Notes: a model not told the origin generated them from the letters alone. A stretch of DNA of 7,885 bases from Muribaculaceae bacterium (GCA_029056365.1 JAIDBM010000144.1:1-7885), one strand, 5' to 3'; shown: positions 1-5,916, counted from the first letter of the stretch. Numbers and translations are program-made.

Positions 1-2
1 CG

Positions 3-311
3 CTTGTAGTCGGCTACACTTTCGGTTCCGATAAATTCTCAATGTCGGTATATACAGGTCCGGAAGCAAGTGTGGCGTTCACAGGCAAAGTCCGTGTCGA
101 CGACATTCCTGACACATTCGAATTCGACAATAACATCTTCGGCCCCGACGGACAGAGCCGTTTCGACCTGGCATGGAAAATCGGTATGTCGGTACCATTT
201 GACGCCTGGACAATAAGCATCGACGGCGCCATAGGCATTACCGACCTGTACCGTACAGGCGTGATATTCCGCGAGAACCGTGTGAGCGTAGGACTCACAC
301 GCTACTTCTAA
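3..311 (+). CDS. Outer-membrane beta-barrel protein, C-terminal part (5' end outside window)
   Basis: The frame is open from the left edge and 102 residues are visible before TAA at 309-311, so the start codon and any signal peptide lie outside the window. The residues alternate polar and hydrophobic in short strands (for example FSMSVYTGPEASVAF, WTISIDGAIGITDLY and RVSVGLTRYF), and the protein ends in Phe. In known outer-membrane barrels such strands and a C-terminal aromatic residue form the signal read by the BAM assembly machinery. A PorT-like or OMP_b-brl family is the most likely home, but the fragment is too short to name a function or ligand. The methionine at 42 is internal to the frame and is not the start. 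No convincing terminator follows the stop, so some read-through into the next gene is possible even though that gene has its own promoter. Confidence 0.72.
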   Translation, partial: LVVGYTFGSDKFSMSVYTGPEASVAFTGKVRVDDIPDTFEFDNNIFGPDGQSRFDLAWKIGMSVPFDAWTISIDGAIGITDLYRTGVIFRENRVSVGLTRYF

Positions 312-366
312 ACAGAAAAACAACCGAAAAAAAACGGCTGACAAGACACCGGAATGCACAAAAAAA

Positions 367-398
367 TTTGACAGTTCGGCAAAAAATCAGTAATTTTG
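367..398 (+). promoter_or_regulatory. Bacteroidetes-type promoter for the HU/SPOR gene
   Basis: TTTG at 367-370 and TAATTTTG at 391-398 are separated by exactly 20 bases. This matches the primary sigma-factor consensus of Bacteroidetes (-33 TTTG, -7 TAnnTTTG). The ATG at 416 lies 17 bases after the -7 box, so the transcript should carry a very short leader of roughly 10 bases and no Shine-Dalgarno sequence. Confidence 0.8.
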
Positions 399-415
399 CA
401 TAGATTATCCCAAAT

Positions 416-1426
416 ATGCAAGAACTCATTTTAAATATCGACTATCTGCTTCGGAACCACGATTGCGTTATTGTGCCCGGAATAGGCGCTTTTATCGCCA
501 CCGTGAGAGAGGCCGCAGTCGGCGCCGACGGAACATTCACCCCCCCGGCAAGGATGCTTGCGTTCAATCAGGCCGTAGACCATAACGACGGACTCATTGC
601 CGCATCATATGCCCGCCGGATGGAGTGCGGTGTAGATGAAGCCGGCCGCACACTTGCCGGCGACATAGCCGAGCTGCGCCAAAGGCTCGATTCCGGCGAG
701 TCCATCGCCATAGGCGACAGAGGTATACTCAGCTCCACAACTCCCGGATCCTACTCTTTCGAGGCAAAAGCCCCGGAACAATGGTTGCCGAGCCTGCGCA
801 TGCCGACAATACTTGAAATCGCCCGCGACAACGAAGACCGGAACAACCCGCGCGGCACAGCGTCAGACGGAGAACGTATCGCCGGATATCTGCGCAAACT
901 CAAGATTGCCGCGTCGGTGGCAGTGATTCTGGCGCTGGGGTTCGTACTTTCCACACCCGCGCCTATCGATAACGCACAGCTCGCCTCGCCGGTCATAGAA
1001 CAATTCAAGCCCAGGACTCCGGAACACGGCAGACTGTTGCGTGAACCCGGACAACAGGCCGGAGCGCTTCAGATGAACGCAGTGGCCGATGAATCGGCAG
1101 TGATAAACGCCGACACGGCAGCGATAGCGGCCTACAAAGCCGACATCAGGCGTAAAGCCGAAGCCTTGAAACACACTTCCGTACATAACGCACGCGCCAA
1201 CGGCGGCAATGGAAAATACTGCCTCGTAGTGGCATCGCTCAACAACGGAGAGGAAGCCAGAAAATTTCTCGACTCAAACAAGCCGATGAAACTGCATGTG
1301 CTTGAAAAAGACGGGCGATACCGCGTTTATGCAATATCGGGCAACTCCATCGAGGAAGTGAAAGAACGTGCTGCGGCAAGCAATCTTGCAAACCGCTTCC
1401 CCGGAGCATGGGTATGCCGAAAGTGA
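416..1426 (+). CDS. HU/CCDC81-like and SPOR domain protein with one membrane segment
   Basis: This 336-residue protein has three parts. Residues 1 to about 120 resemble the HU-CCDC81-type domains of Bacteroidetes: an N-terminal helix (ELILNIDYLLRNHDCV), the turn VPGIGAFIA at 20-28, LAFNQAVDHNDGLIAASYA at 48-66, and a second unit ending in GDRGILS at 100-106. About 163-183 is one hydrophobic segment (KIAASVAVILALGFVLS) flanked by basic residues. After a low-complexity linker, about 266-336 looks like a SPOR domain (KYCLVVASL, then RYRVYAISG), a fold that binds denuded septal peptidoglycan. The expected topology is HU-like domain in the cytoplasm and SPOR in the periplasm. The HU-like part may bind DNA or only protein; that is inference. 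The ATG at 416 is chosen because it sits just downstream of the promoter and begins the conserved helix. Forty-four bases separate it from the nitroreductase gene. Confidence 0.8.
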   Translation: MQELILNIDYLLRNHDCVIVPGIGAFIATVREAAVGADGTFTPPARMLAFNQAVDHNDGLIAASYARRMECGVDEAGRTLAGDIAELRQRLDSGESIAIGDRGILSSTTPGSYSFEAKAPEQWLPSLRMPTILEIARDNEDRNNPRGTASDGERIAGYLRKLKIAASVAVILALGFVLSTPAPIDNAQLASPVIEQFKPRTPEHGRLLREPGQQAGALQMNAVADESAVINADTAAIAAYKADIRRKAEALKHTSVHNARANGGNGKYCLVVASLNNGEEARKFLDSNKPMKLHVLEKDGRYRVYAISGNSIEEVKERAAASNLANRFPGAWVCRK

Positions 1427-1433
1427 AAATACA

Positions 1434-1450
1434 AGAGTCGGTTCGGCTCT
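1434..1450 (+). other. Small hairpin between HU/SPOR gene and nitroreductase gene
   Basis: AGAGTCG (1434-1440) can pair with CGGCTCT (1444-1450), seven pairs including one G-U, around a three-base loop. On the plus strand it is followed by a run of A rather than T, so it is not a classical terminator. It could be an RNA-stability or attenuating element inside the operon, or chance. No TAnnTTTG box is visible before the nitroreductase start, which favours co-transcription from the promoter at 367. Confidence 0.3.
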
Positions 1451-1470
1451 AAAAAATATCAATCCTAACC

Positions 1471-2010
1471 ATGTCAGACCAGAATCTTCATCAGCTATTG
1501 CTCGAACGGCACAGTATACGCCGTTACACCGAACAGGCTCTGCCGGCCGAAGACGTAAAAACAATACTCGAGGCTGCCCTTCTCGCTCCCTCGTCGAAGA
1601 GTAAACGCCCGTGGCAGTTCGTTGTTGTAGACGACCGTGCCACTCTCGCGGCTCTCTCGCAATGCAAAGACTTCGGCGGAAAACCAATCGAGAACGCTGC
1701 CATGGCCGTAGCCGTGGTGTCGGACCCGGCGGAAAGCGACTGCTGGCTGGAAGACGCCTCGATAGCAGCCATTTTCATGCACCTGCAGGCTGCCGCTCTG
1801 GGTATTGGCTCCTGCTGGATACAAGTGCTCGGACGCGACAAAGGCGAGGAATCGGCCGAAGACATAGTCCGCTCCATACTCGACATTCCGGAAAGTCTGA
1901 AAGTGCCATGCATAATGACCTTCGGCTACCAGGACGAAACAAGAAAACCGGTTGACCCCGACAAACTCCTCTGGGAAAAAGTACACATCGGAAAGTGGCG
2001 CAACGAATAA
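1471..2010 (+). CDS. Nitroreductase family FMN-dependent oxidoreductase
   Basis: The 179-residue protein fits the short nitroreductase family, homodimeric flavoenzymes that use NAD(P)H to reduce nitro compounds, quinones or flavins. Visible signatures are RHSIRRYT at 13-20, where the arginines contact the FMN phosphate, LLAPSSKSKRPWQFVVV at 37-53, the WLEDASIAAIFMHLQAAALGIGSCWIQ region at 92-118 that packs on the flavin, and the FGYQDE turn at 151-156. The length is normal for the group and no key element seems missing. The physiological substrate cannot be read from the sequence. The ATG at 1471 has no Shine-Dalgarno sequence, which is usual here. The last 16 bases overlap the start of the next gene, suggesting co-translation. 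Cytosolic; no signal peptide. Confidence 0.9.
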   Translation: MSDQNLHQLLLERHSIRRYTEQALPAEDVKTILEAALLAPSSKSKRPWQFVVVDDRATLAALSQCKDFGGKPIENAAMAVAVVSDPAESDCWLEDASIAAIFMHLQAAALGIGSCWIQVLGRDKGEESAEDIVRSILDIPESLKVPCIMTFGYQDETRKPVDPDKLLWEKVHIGKWRNE

Positions 2011-2774
2011 AAATAGTATTACTCGGCTCCGGAAACGTTGCCACTCATATCGCCGGCGGCTTTCAGGCTGCCGGCTGTCATATATGCGCGGTATATAGCC
2101 GCGACATCAGCCACGCGGCAAGGCTGGCCGACACACTTGCCGATTGTAAACCGATAGATTCGCCGGATCTGGTGCCGGTCGATGCCGACCTGTATATCAT
2201 TGCCAGCAGCGACAGCGCGGTAGCCGCAATAGCTTCGGCGATGCCTGATGTGAAAGGAATTGTGGTGCATACATCCGGAAGCGTTCCGATCGAAACCCTT
2301 GCAGCGGCATCATCGCGTCATGGCGTACTGTACCCCCTCCAGACATTCTCGCGCGAAAGCGATGTGGACCTGCGACGCGTGCCGGTATTCACGGAAGCAT
2401 CGGATGAGAAAACGCTCGACGACATCGACAGATACGCGGCCATGATTTCGGATCATGTACATCATGCCGACTCACTTCGACGCACCACACTGCATATCGC
2501 CGGCGTGATATCGTGCAATTTCGTGAACTATCTGTGGCAGCTTACGCAGGAAACCCTCGCCCGCGATGGATATACACTCGATGTGGTACAGCCTCTCGTT
2601 GAAGCCACATTGAAAAAAGCCTTTGAAATAGGACCATACGCAGCCCAGACCGGACCGGCGGCAAGAGGCGACAAAGAAACAATAAAAAAACATCTCGCGC
2701 TTCTGCCGCCACATGCGGCAGAAATATACCGGCAATTGTCCGATGCAATATCAAACGCGCATAACAGACAATAA
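1995..2774 (+). CDS. Rossmann-fold and DUF2520 domain protein (putative NAD(P)-dependent oxidoreductase)
   Basis: The 259-residue protein starts with GTG at 1995. The nucleotide-binding strand RIKIVLLGSGNVATHIAGGF begins four residues in, and no ATG lies close enough to be an alternative. Residues 5 to about 125 form a Rossmann domain with GSGNVA at 11-16, a second strand ending in YSRD at 34-37, VHTSGS at 91-96 and YPLQTFS at 113-119. Residues about 130-259 are helical (DUF2520-like, similar to the C-terminal domain of 6-phosphogluconate dehydrogenase), with FVNYL at 176-180 and QTGPAARGD at 218-226. The architecture is related to pyrroline-5-carboxylate and ketopantoate reductases, but the substrate is unknown. 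It overlaps the nitroreductase by 16 bases and precedes the KdsC-like gene by two, so it very probably belongs to the same transcript. Its neighbours do not settle its role. Confidence 0.85.
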   Translation: MAQRIKIVLLGSGNVATHIAGGFQAAGCHICAVYSRDISHAARLADTLADCKPIDSPDLVPVDADLYIIASSDSAVAAIASAMPDVKGIVVHTSGSVPIETLAAASSRHGVLYPLQTFSRESDVDLRRVPVFTEASDEKTLDDIDRYAAMISDHVHHADSLRRTTLHIAGVISCNFVNYLWQLTQETLARDGYTLDVVQPLVEATLKKAFEIGPYAAQTGPAARGDKETIKKHLALLPPHAAEIYRQLSDAISNAHNRQ

Positions 2775-2776
2775 AC

Positions 2777-3301
2777 ATGAGTAAGACAGCATACGACCTG
2801 CGCATGATCAAAGCTGTTGTATTCGATATCGACGGCGTTCTATCGCCCTCGACAATACCGATGGACAACAACGGCGTTCCCGTGCGCATGGCAAACATCA
2901 AAGACGGCTATGCCCTGCAGCTGGCCGTGAAGAAAGGACTTATACTGGCCATCATATCCGGCGCCGATACCGAAGCGGTAAAAAAACGCTTTCAGGCCCT
3001 CGGTTTCCATGATATTTTCCTCGGGATTTCCGACAAAGAATCGTGTATGCGCAAGTGGATGGACGACCGGAAACTCGAAGCCTGCGAAGTGGCATATGTG
3101 GGCGACGACATACCCGACCTGCCTGCAATGCGTATGGCCGGACTGGCCGTTGCCCCCGCCGACGCAGCCTGCGAGGCCCGACAGCTTGCATCGTATATAA
3201 CCACAGCCGACGGAGGTCATGGAGTGGCCCGCGAACTTATCGAACAAATATTGCGTGCCCAGGGCAAATGGCTTAACGACAAGGAGGTGTACTCATGGTG
3301 A
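2777..3301 (+). CDS. KdsC-like HAD phosphatase (3-deoxy-manno-octulosonate-8-phosphate phosphatase family)
   Basis: At 174 residues this is a cap-less HAD phosphatase of the KdsC type, which normally removes phosphate from Kdo-8-phosphate during inner-core lipopolysaccharide synthesis. The catalytic loops are present: FDIDGVLS at 16-23 (nucleophile Asp17, acid/base Asp19), IISG at 59-62, SDK at 85-87 (Lys87 of motif III), and VGDDIPDLPAM at 108-118 for Mg2+ binding. The C-terminal GGHGVARELIEQILRAQGKW is the tail typical of the KdsC group. A Kdo-8-P role fits, but relatives without a proven Kdo pathway exist, so the name kdsC is not assigned with certainty. The ATG at 2777 is favoured over Met10 because the family usually has a short leader with YDL before the first strand. 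It overlaps the Maf gene by seven bases. Confidence 0.85.
   Translation: MSKTAYDLRMIKAVVFDIDGVLSPSTIPMDNNGVPVRMANIKDGYALQLAVKKGLILAIISGADTEAVKKRFQALGFHDIFLGISDKESCMRKWMDDRKLEACEVAYVGDDIPDLPAMRMAGLAVAPADAACEARQLASYITTADGGHGVARELIEQILRAQGKWLNDKEVYSW
3281..3287 (+). promoter_or_regulatory. Strong Shine-Dalgarno sequence for the Maf gene
   Basis: AAGGAGG lies seven bases before the ATG at 3295, inside the end of the KdsC-like gene. It is the only good anti-16S match I see before a start in this window. It supports the 3295 start and suggests independent initiation on the polycistronic message. Confidence 0.7.
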
Positions 3302-3876
3302 CACAAGCAACCGACAGACGTCTGGTGCTCGGATCGAACTCGCCCCGCAGGCGCGAACTGCTTGCAATGCTTGCAGCCGACTTTACAATAGCCGAATTGA
3401 AAAACATCGATGAATCGTTCCCGGCCGGACTGCCCGCTGATGAAGTGCCGGTGTTTCTGTCGAGACTCAAAGCCGACGCCTACCGCAACGACCTTTCCGA
3501 CAACGATATTCTTATAACCGCCGATACTGTGGTTATACTCGGCGACAGCATTCTGGGCAAACCGCACGACGCATCCGATGCCCGACGCATACTACATATG
3601 CTCAGCGGCAACACACACCGTGTAGTCACAGGAGTCACACTGTCGGACCGCACCCATACGCACAGCTTTGCCTCTGTGACTCAGGTTCGTTTCGACACTC
3701 TCGACGACAACGAGATTGACTCCTATATCGAATCGTGCCGTCCGTTCGACAAAGCCGGAGCATACGGCATTCAGGAATGGATCGGTGCAATTGGCATAAA
3801 CGCCATAAACGGCTGCTACTACAATGTCATGGGCCTCCCGCTGCACGACCTGTACCATGCCCTGAAAACATTCTGA
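3295..3876 (+). CDS. maf: Maf family nucleoside triphosphate pyrophosphatase (YhdE-like)
   Basis: The 193-residue protein hydrolyses nucleoside triphosphates to monophosphate and pyrophosphate. Members with this sequence type act on dTTP, UTP and modified pyrimidine nucleotides and are thought to keep non-canonical nucleotides out of DNA and RNA. Signatures in order: LVLGSNSPRRRELL at 10-23 (the SxxRR substrate loop), a conserved Lys near 59, ITADTVV at 74-80 with the catalytic Asp77, LGKP at 87-90, and DKAGAYGIQ at 152-160 followed by INGCYYNVMGLPL at 171-183. The YhdE-type assignment rests on the DKAGAYGIQ and YYNVMGLPL blocks. The start overlaps the stop of the upstream gene and has a strong ribosome-binding site. 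It is the last gene of the run; a terminator hairpin starts seven bases after its stop. Confidence 0.93.
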   Translation: MVTQATDRRLVLGSNSPRRRELLAMLAADFTIAELKNIDESFPAGLPADEVPVFLSRLKADAYRNDLSDNDILITADTVVILGDSILGKPHDASDARRILHMLSGNTHRVVTGVTLSDRTHTHSFASVTQVRFDTLDDNEIDSYIESCRPFDKAGAYGIQEWIGAIGINAINGCYYNVMGLPLHDLYHALKTF

Positions 3877-3882
3877 ATCTCT

Positions 3883-3934
3883 GTCAAACAACAGCAGGGG
3901 ATGGCCTTGAGGCCATCCCCTGCTGTTGTTTGAC
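3883..3934. terminator. Bidirectional terminator, perfect 24-bp stem
   Basis: Bases 3883-3906 are exactly complementary to 3911-3934 around the four-base loop TTGA. The stem has a GC-rich core (CAGCAGGGGATGGCC) and an A/T-rich outer part, so either strand yields a hairpin whose 3' arm ends in TGTTGTTTGAC. It lies seven bases after the maf stop and 14 bases after the stop of the opposing barrel gene at 3948. Placement between convergent genes makes a shared terminator the natural reading, although the T tract is interrupted. Confidence 0.88.
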
Positions 3935-3947
3935 TGTCTGAACCGAA

Positions 3948-4598
3948 TCAGAACAGCCAGGCTGCGGTAACAGTCCAGTAATTGTTCTTTCCGTCGATAG
4001 GCTCGGTTCCGGTCCATCCGGATACTTTCTCAACCGTCTTTGTCAGACCCACACCGTAGCTGGCTCCGATCTGCAGATGCTGGATGAGCTGGATGCCAAG
4101 ACCGAAATTCCATGCGATATCAACCTTTTTGTTCTGAATGGCATCGCTTATGGCCTGCTTGGAGGTAAGGAACGCGAAACTCGGGCCTGTGAATACATAC
4201 GGAGTGAAAACCTTGCCAACAACCGGCAGACCGAGTTTATATTTGAAGTTTACAGGAACTTCGATATAGTCGCCTCCGATCTTTTTTGTGGAGCCGGCGG
4301 CATCGGCCGAAGTATTGCCGAGATCTGCCACGGGTGCATCAACCTTCGAACGATGCACATACATTACAGATGCATCGAAACCAAGATTCACGATGGGCAC
4401 AGTGAATTCAATCTGCAGACCTGCAGTCAGGCCGGCACGGTTGTCACTGTTGCGTATATCGTTAACGACATCGCTGTTGAAATGGAGTTTGTTCACCTCC
4501 ACACCCACACGGGGACCCCAGGCGAACTGAGCCGAGGCAGTAGCTCCTACGGCCACAACAGCCGCCAGTGCCACGAAAAAGCGTTTGATTGATTTCAT
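3948..4598 (-). CDS. Small outer-membrane beta-barrel protein (PorT/OMP_b-brl_2-like)
   Basis: This 216-residue protein has a clear signal peptide: MKSIKRFF, a hydrophobic core to about residue 20, then ASA|Q with cleavage predicted after Ala23. Gln at +1 is common among exported Bacteroidetes proteins and can be cyclised to pyroglutamate. The mature part begins FAWGPRVGVEVNKL and consists of alternating strands such as AGLTAGLQIEFTVP, YIEVPVNFKYKLGL, FTPYVFTGPSFAFL, HLQIGASYGVGLTK and YWTVTAAWLF. It ends in Phe, as BAM clients do. The YIEVPVNFKYK and YVFTGPSFAFL strands are typical of the eight-stranded PorT-like barrels. The ligand or role is unknown. It is a single gene with its own promoter and is divergent from the Fe-S assembly gene. 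Confidence 0.85.
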   Translation of the reverse strand: MKSIKRFFVALAAVVAVGATASAQFAWGPRVGVEVNKLHFNSDVVNDIRNSDNRAGLTAGLQIEFTVPIVNLGFDASVMYVHRSKVDAPVADLGNTSADAAGSTKKIGGDYIEVPVNFKYKLGLPVVGKVFTPYVFTGPSFAFLTSKQAISDAIQNKKVDIAWNFGLGIQLIQHLQIGASYGVGLTKTVEKVSGWTGTEPIDGKNNYWTVTAAWLF

Positions 4599-4626
4599 AT
4601 ACTATGATATTGAGTGATTTTGAATG

Positions 4627-4658
4627 CAAAGTTAAAATTTCTTTTCGCTTCTGCCAAA
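4627..4658 (-). promoter_or_regulatory. Bacteroidetes-type promoter for the barrel gene at 3948-4598
   Basis: On the minus strand TTTG (4658 to 4655) is followed after exactly 20 bases by TAACTTTG (4634 to 4627), a full match to the -33/-7 consensus. The -7 box ends 28 bases before the ATG at 4598, implying a leader of about 20 bases that is A/T-rich and lacks a Shine-Dalgarno sequence. Confidence 0.82.
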
Positions 4659-4676
4659 CTATCGGGCTATTTTTCG

Positions 4677-4684
4677 TAATTTTG
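4677..4684 (+). promoter_or_regulatory. -7 box of the promoter for the SufT-like/lpxH pair
   Basis: TAATTTTG at 4677-4684 matches TAnnTTTG and is identical to the -7 box at 391-398. No good TTTG lies about 20 bases upstream; TTCTG at 4649-4653 is a weak, badly spaced candidate. The ATG at 4701 is only 16 bases from the box, so the leader would be about 10 bases long. Its upstream half overlaps the divergent promoter on the other strand. Confidence 0.6.
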
Positions 4685-4700
4685 TAATAAATAAATATTC

Positions 4701-5027
4701 ATGACCATGACTCCTGAACAAAAACTGAAGCTCGAAGACAAAGTGGTGGAAATGCTTCGTACGGTGTTCGACCCTGAGATTCCTGTCGACATCTACAGCC
4801 TCGGACTCATATACCGCATCGACATAAACGATGACGGCGCCCTGAACATCGACATGACCCTTACCGCCCCAAACTGCCCCGCCGCAGACTTCATTCTTGA
4901 AGACGCCCGTATAAAACTCGAATCGATTGAAGGCATTACTTCGGTAAACATCAACATTGTGTTCGAACCCGAATGGAATCAGGACATGATGAGCGAAGAA
5001 GCCAAACTCGAGCTGGGTTTCCTATGA
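4701..5027 (+). CDS. MIP18/SufT-like (DUF59) iron-sulfur cluster assembly protein
   Basis: The 108-residue protein is a single MIP18/DUF59 domain. The signature VFDPEIPVDIYSLGLIY at about 22-38 and LTAPNCPAADF at 54-64, with the conserved Cys59, are both present. Proteins of this family (SufT in bacteria, the CIA2 group in eukaryotes) help mature Fe-S proteins, probably by handing over clusters; the cysteine is the likely ligand. A lone DUF59 domain also occurs in phenylacetate-degradation proteins (PaaD), but nothing here suggests that pathway. No other suf genes are in the window. ATG at 4701 is taken as the start; ATG at 4707 is an equally good codon two residues later. The stop overlaps the lpxH start as ATGA, suggesting translational coupling. 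Confidence 0.85.
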   Translation: MTMTPEQKLKLEDKVVEMLRTVFDPEIPVDIYSLGLIYRIDINDDGALNIDMTLTAPNCPAADFILEDARIKLESIEGITSVNINIVFEPEWNQDMMSEEAKLELGFL

Positions 5028-5761
5028 TATACTTCCTCAGCGACCTCCATCTGGGCGCAGCCTACCTCCCCGGCAACAAAACAGAGTTGCGCGTGGTACG
5101 ATTTCTTGAACAGATTTCGGCTGACGCGACTGAATTGTATCTGCTCGGCGACATACTCGACTACTGGTATGAGTACCGCAATGTCGTACCACGGGGATTC
5201 GTAAGGTTCTTCGGCGCTCTCGCCCGTCTGGCCGATTCAGGCGTAAAAATTACATGGCTGACCGGAAACCACGATATATGGCTGTTCGACTATATACGCA
5301 ACGAAATAGGCATCGAGATAATCGACGGGGCGCTCGACAAATGCATCAACGGACGTAATTTCCATATGGAACATGGCGACAGGCTCGGCAACGAAGCTGC
5401 CGGATTCAAATTCATACAGCATCTGTTCCGAAACAGAATCTGCCAGCGAATGTTCGCCGCGATACATCCGCGCTGGACCGTTCCTCTGGGATTCGGCTGG
5501 AGCAGACATAACCGCAAATACCAGGCCGGCATGGCTGCTCGGTTCGACTCTCCTATGCGTGAGCGCATACTTGATTGGGCCGAAACATACAGCCGATCCA
5601 ATCCCGGTATGGATTACATCATACTCGGACATCATCATGTGGCAGTAGACCAGATTCTCTCTACCGGATGCCGGCTGATTATTCTCGGCGAATGGATACA
5701 CCGTAGTACCTATGCCTGTTTCGATGGAAAAAACATCATTTTGTCAGAATTTACTGACTAA
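5024..5761 (+). CDS. lpxH: UDP-2,3-diacylglucosamine diphosphatase
   Basis: This metallophosphoesterase carries out the fourth step of lipid A synthesis: it cleaves UDP-2,3-diacylglucosamine to 2,3-diacylglucosamine-1-phosphate (lipid X) and UMP at the inner face of the cytoplasmic membrane. Counting from ATG 5024 (245 residues), the di-metal ligands are all visible: SDLHLG with Asp7 and His9, LGDILDYWYEY with Asp43, TGNHD with Asn82, EHGDR with His118, and LGHHH with His203 and His205. Their spacing is close to that of E. coli LpxH. The segment rich in Arg and aromatic residues at about 130-165 corresponds to the helical insertion that holds the acyl chains. The frame is open upstream to another ATG at 4973, but the family starts right at the first strand (MIYFLSDLHLG). 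The ATGA overlap with the previous gene also supports 5024. Confidence 0.9.
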   Translation: MIYFLSDLHLGAAYLPGNKTELRVVRFLEQISADATELYLLGDILDYWYEYRNVVPRGFVRFFGALARLADSGVKITWLTGNHDIWLFDYIRNEIGIEIIDGALDKCINGRNFHMEHGDRLGNEAAGFKFIQHLFRNRICQRMFAAIHPRWTVPLGFGWSRHNRKYQAGMAARFDSPMRERILDWAETYSRSNPGMDYIILGHHHVAVDQILSTGCRLIILGEWIHRSTYACFDGKNIILSEFTD

Positions 5762-5780
5762 ACAGCGCTATTTAAAGTTT

Positions 5781-5820
5781 CTTAACATTTATATTTCGTT
5801 AAGACATTTTTATTCTTTTT
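5781..5820 (+). terminator. Possible weak terminator after lpxH
   Basis: CTTAAC (5781-5786) can pair with GTTAAG (5798-5803) around an 11-base loop, and the following bases up to 5820 are rich in T (ATTTTTATTCTTTTT). The stem is short and AT-rich, so the call is tentative. It lies about 20 bases after the lpxH stop where a terminator would be expected, and no better hairpin is visible there. Confidence 0.35.
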
Positions 5821-5891
5821 ATAGTATACGCTTGATATATTGGTGTTTAACCCCGAAAATAGGTCACGCATGGCAAAAACAGGCTAAATAA

Positions 5892-5909
5892 TTATGTCAT
5901 AGAACATAA
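5892..5909. repeat. Inverted repeat TTATGT-N6-ACATAA, possible operator
   Basis: TTATGT at 5892-5897 and ACATAA at 5904-5909 form a perfect 6-bp inverted repeat with a six-base centre. It sits eight bases upstream of the -33 element at 5917, centred about 50-55 bases before the expected transcription start. That is a common place for an activator site. In AT-rich DNA such a repeat can also arise by chance. Confidence 0.3.
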
Positions 5910-5916
5910 AAAATAA

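Noticed and set aside
1495..1986. Open frame on the minus strand inside the nitroreductase gene
   Set aside because: Fully antisense to a gene with clear family motifs; its composition is that of a shadow frame, with no start signal or promoter.
2703..2721. CTGCCGC / GCGGCAG inverted repeat within the DUF2520 gene
   Set aside because: A 7-bp stem inside coding sequence without a T tract; expected by chance from Leu-Pro-Pro-His-Ala-Ala codons in GC-rich DNA.
3936..3951. TCTGA-N6-TCAGA repeat over the stop codon of the barrel gene
   Set aside because: Only five pairs and directly beside the much stronger 24-bp terminator stem; no separate role is suggested.
4077..4592. Open frame of 171 codons on the plus strand opposite the barrel gene
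   Set aside because: The minus-strand product has a signal peptide, barrel strands and a terminal Phe. The plus frame has none of these features and no promoter.
5781..5910. AT-rich stretch considered as an attachment site, origin or transposon scar
   Set aside because: No flanking direct repeats, DnaA-box cluster, integrase or tRNA end is visible. The AT content is normal for an intergenic region of this group.
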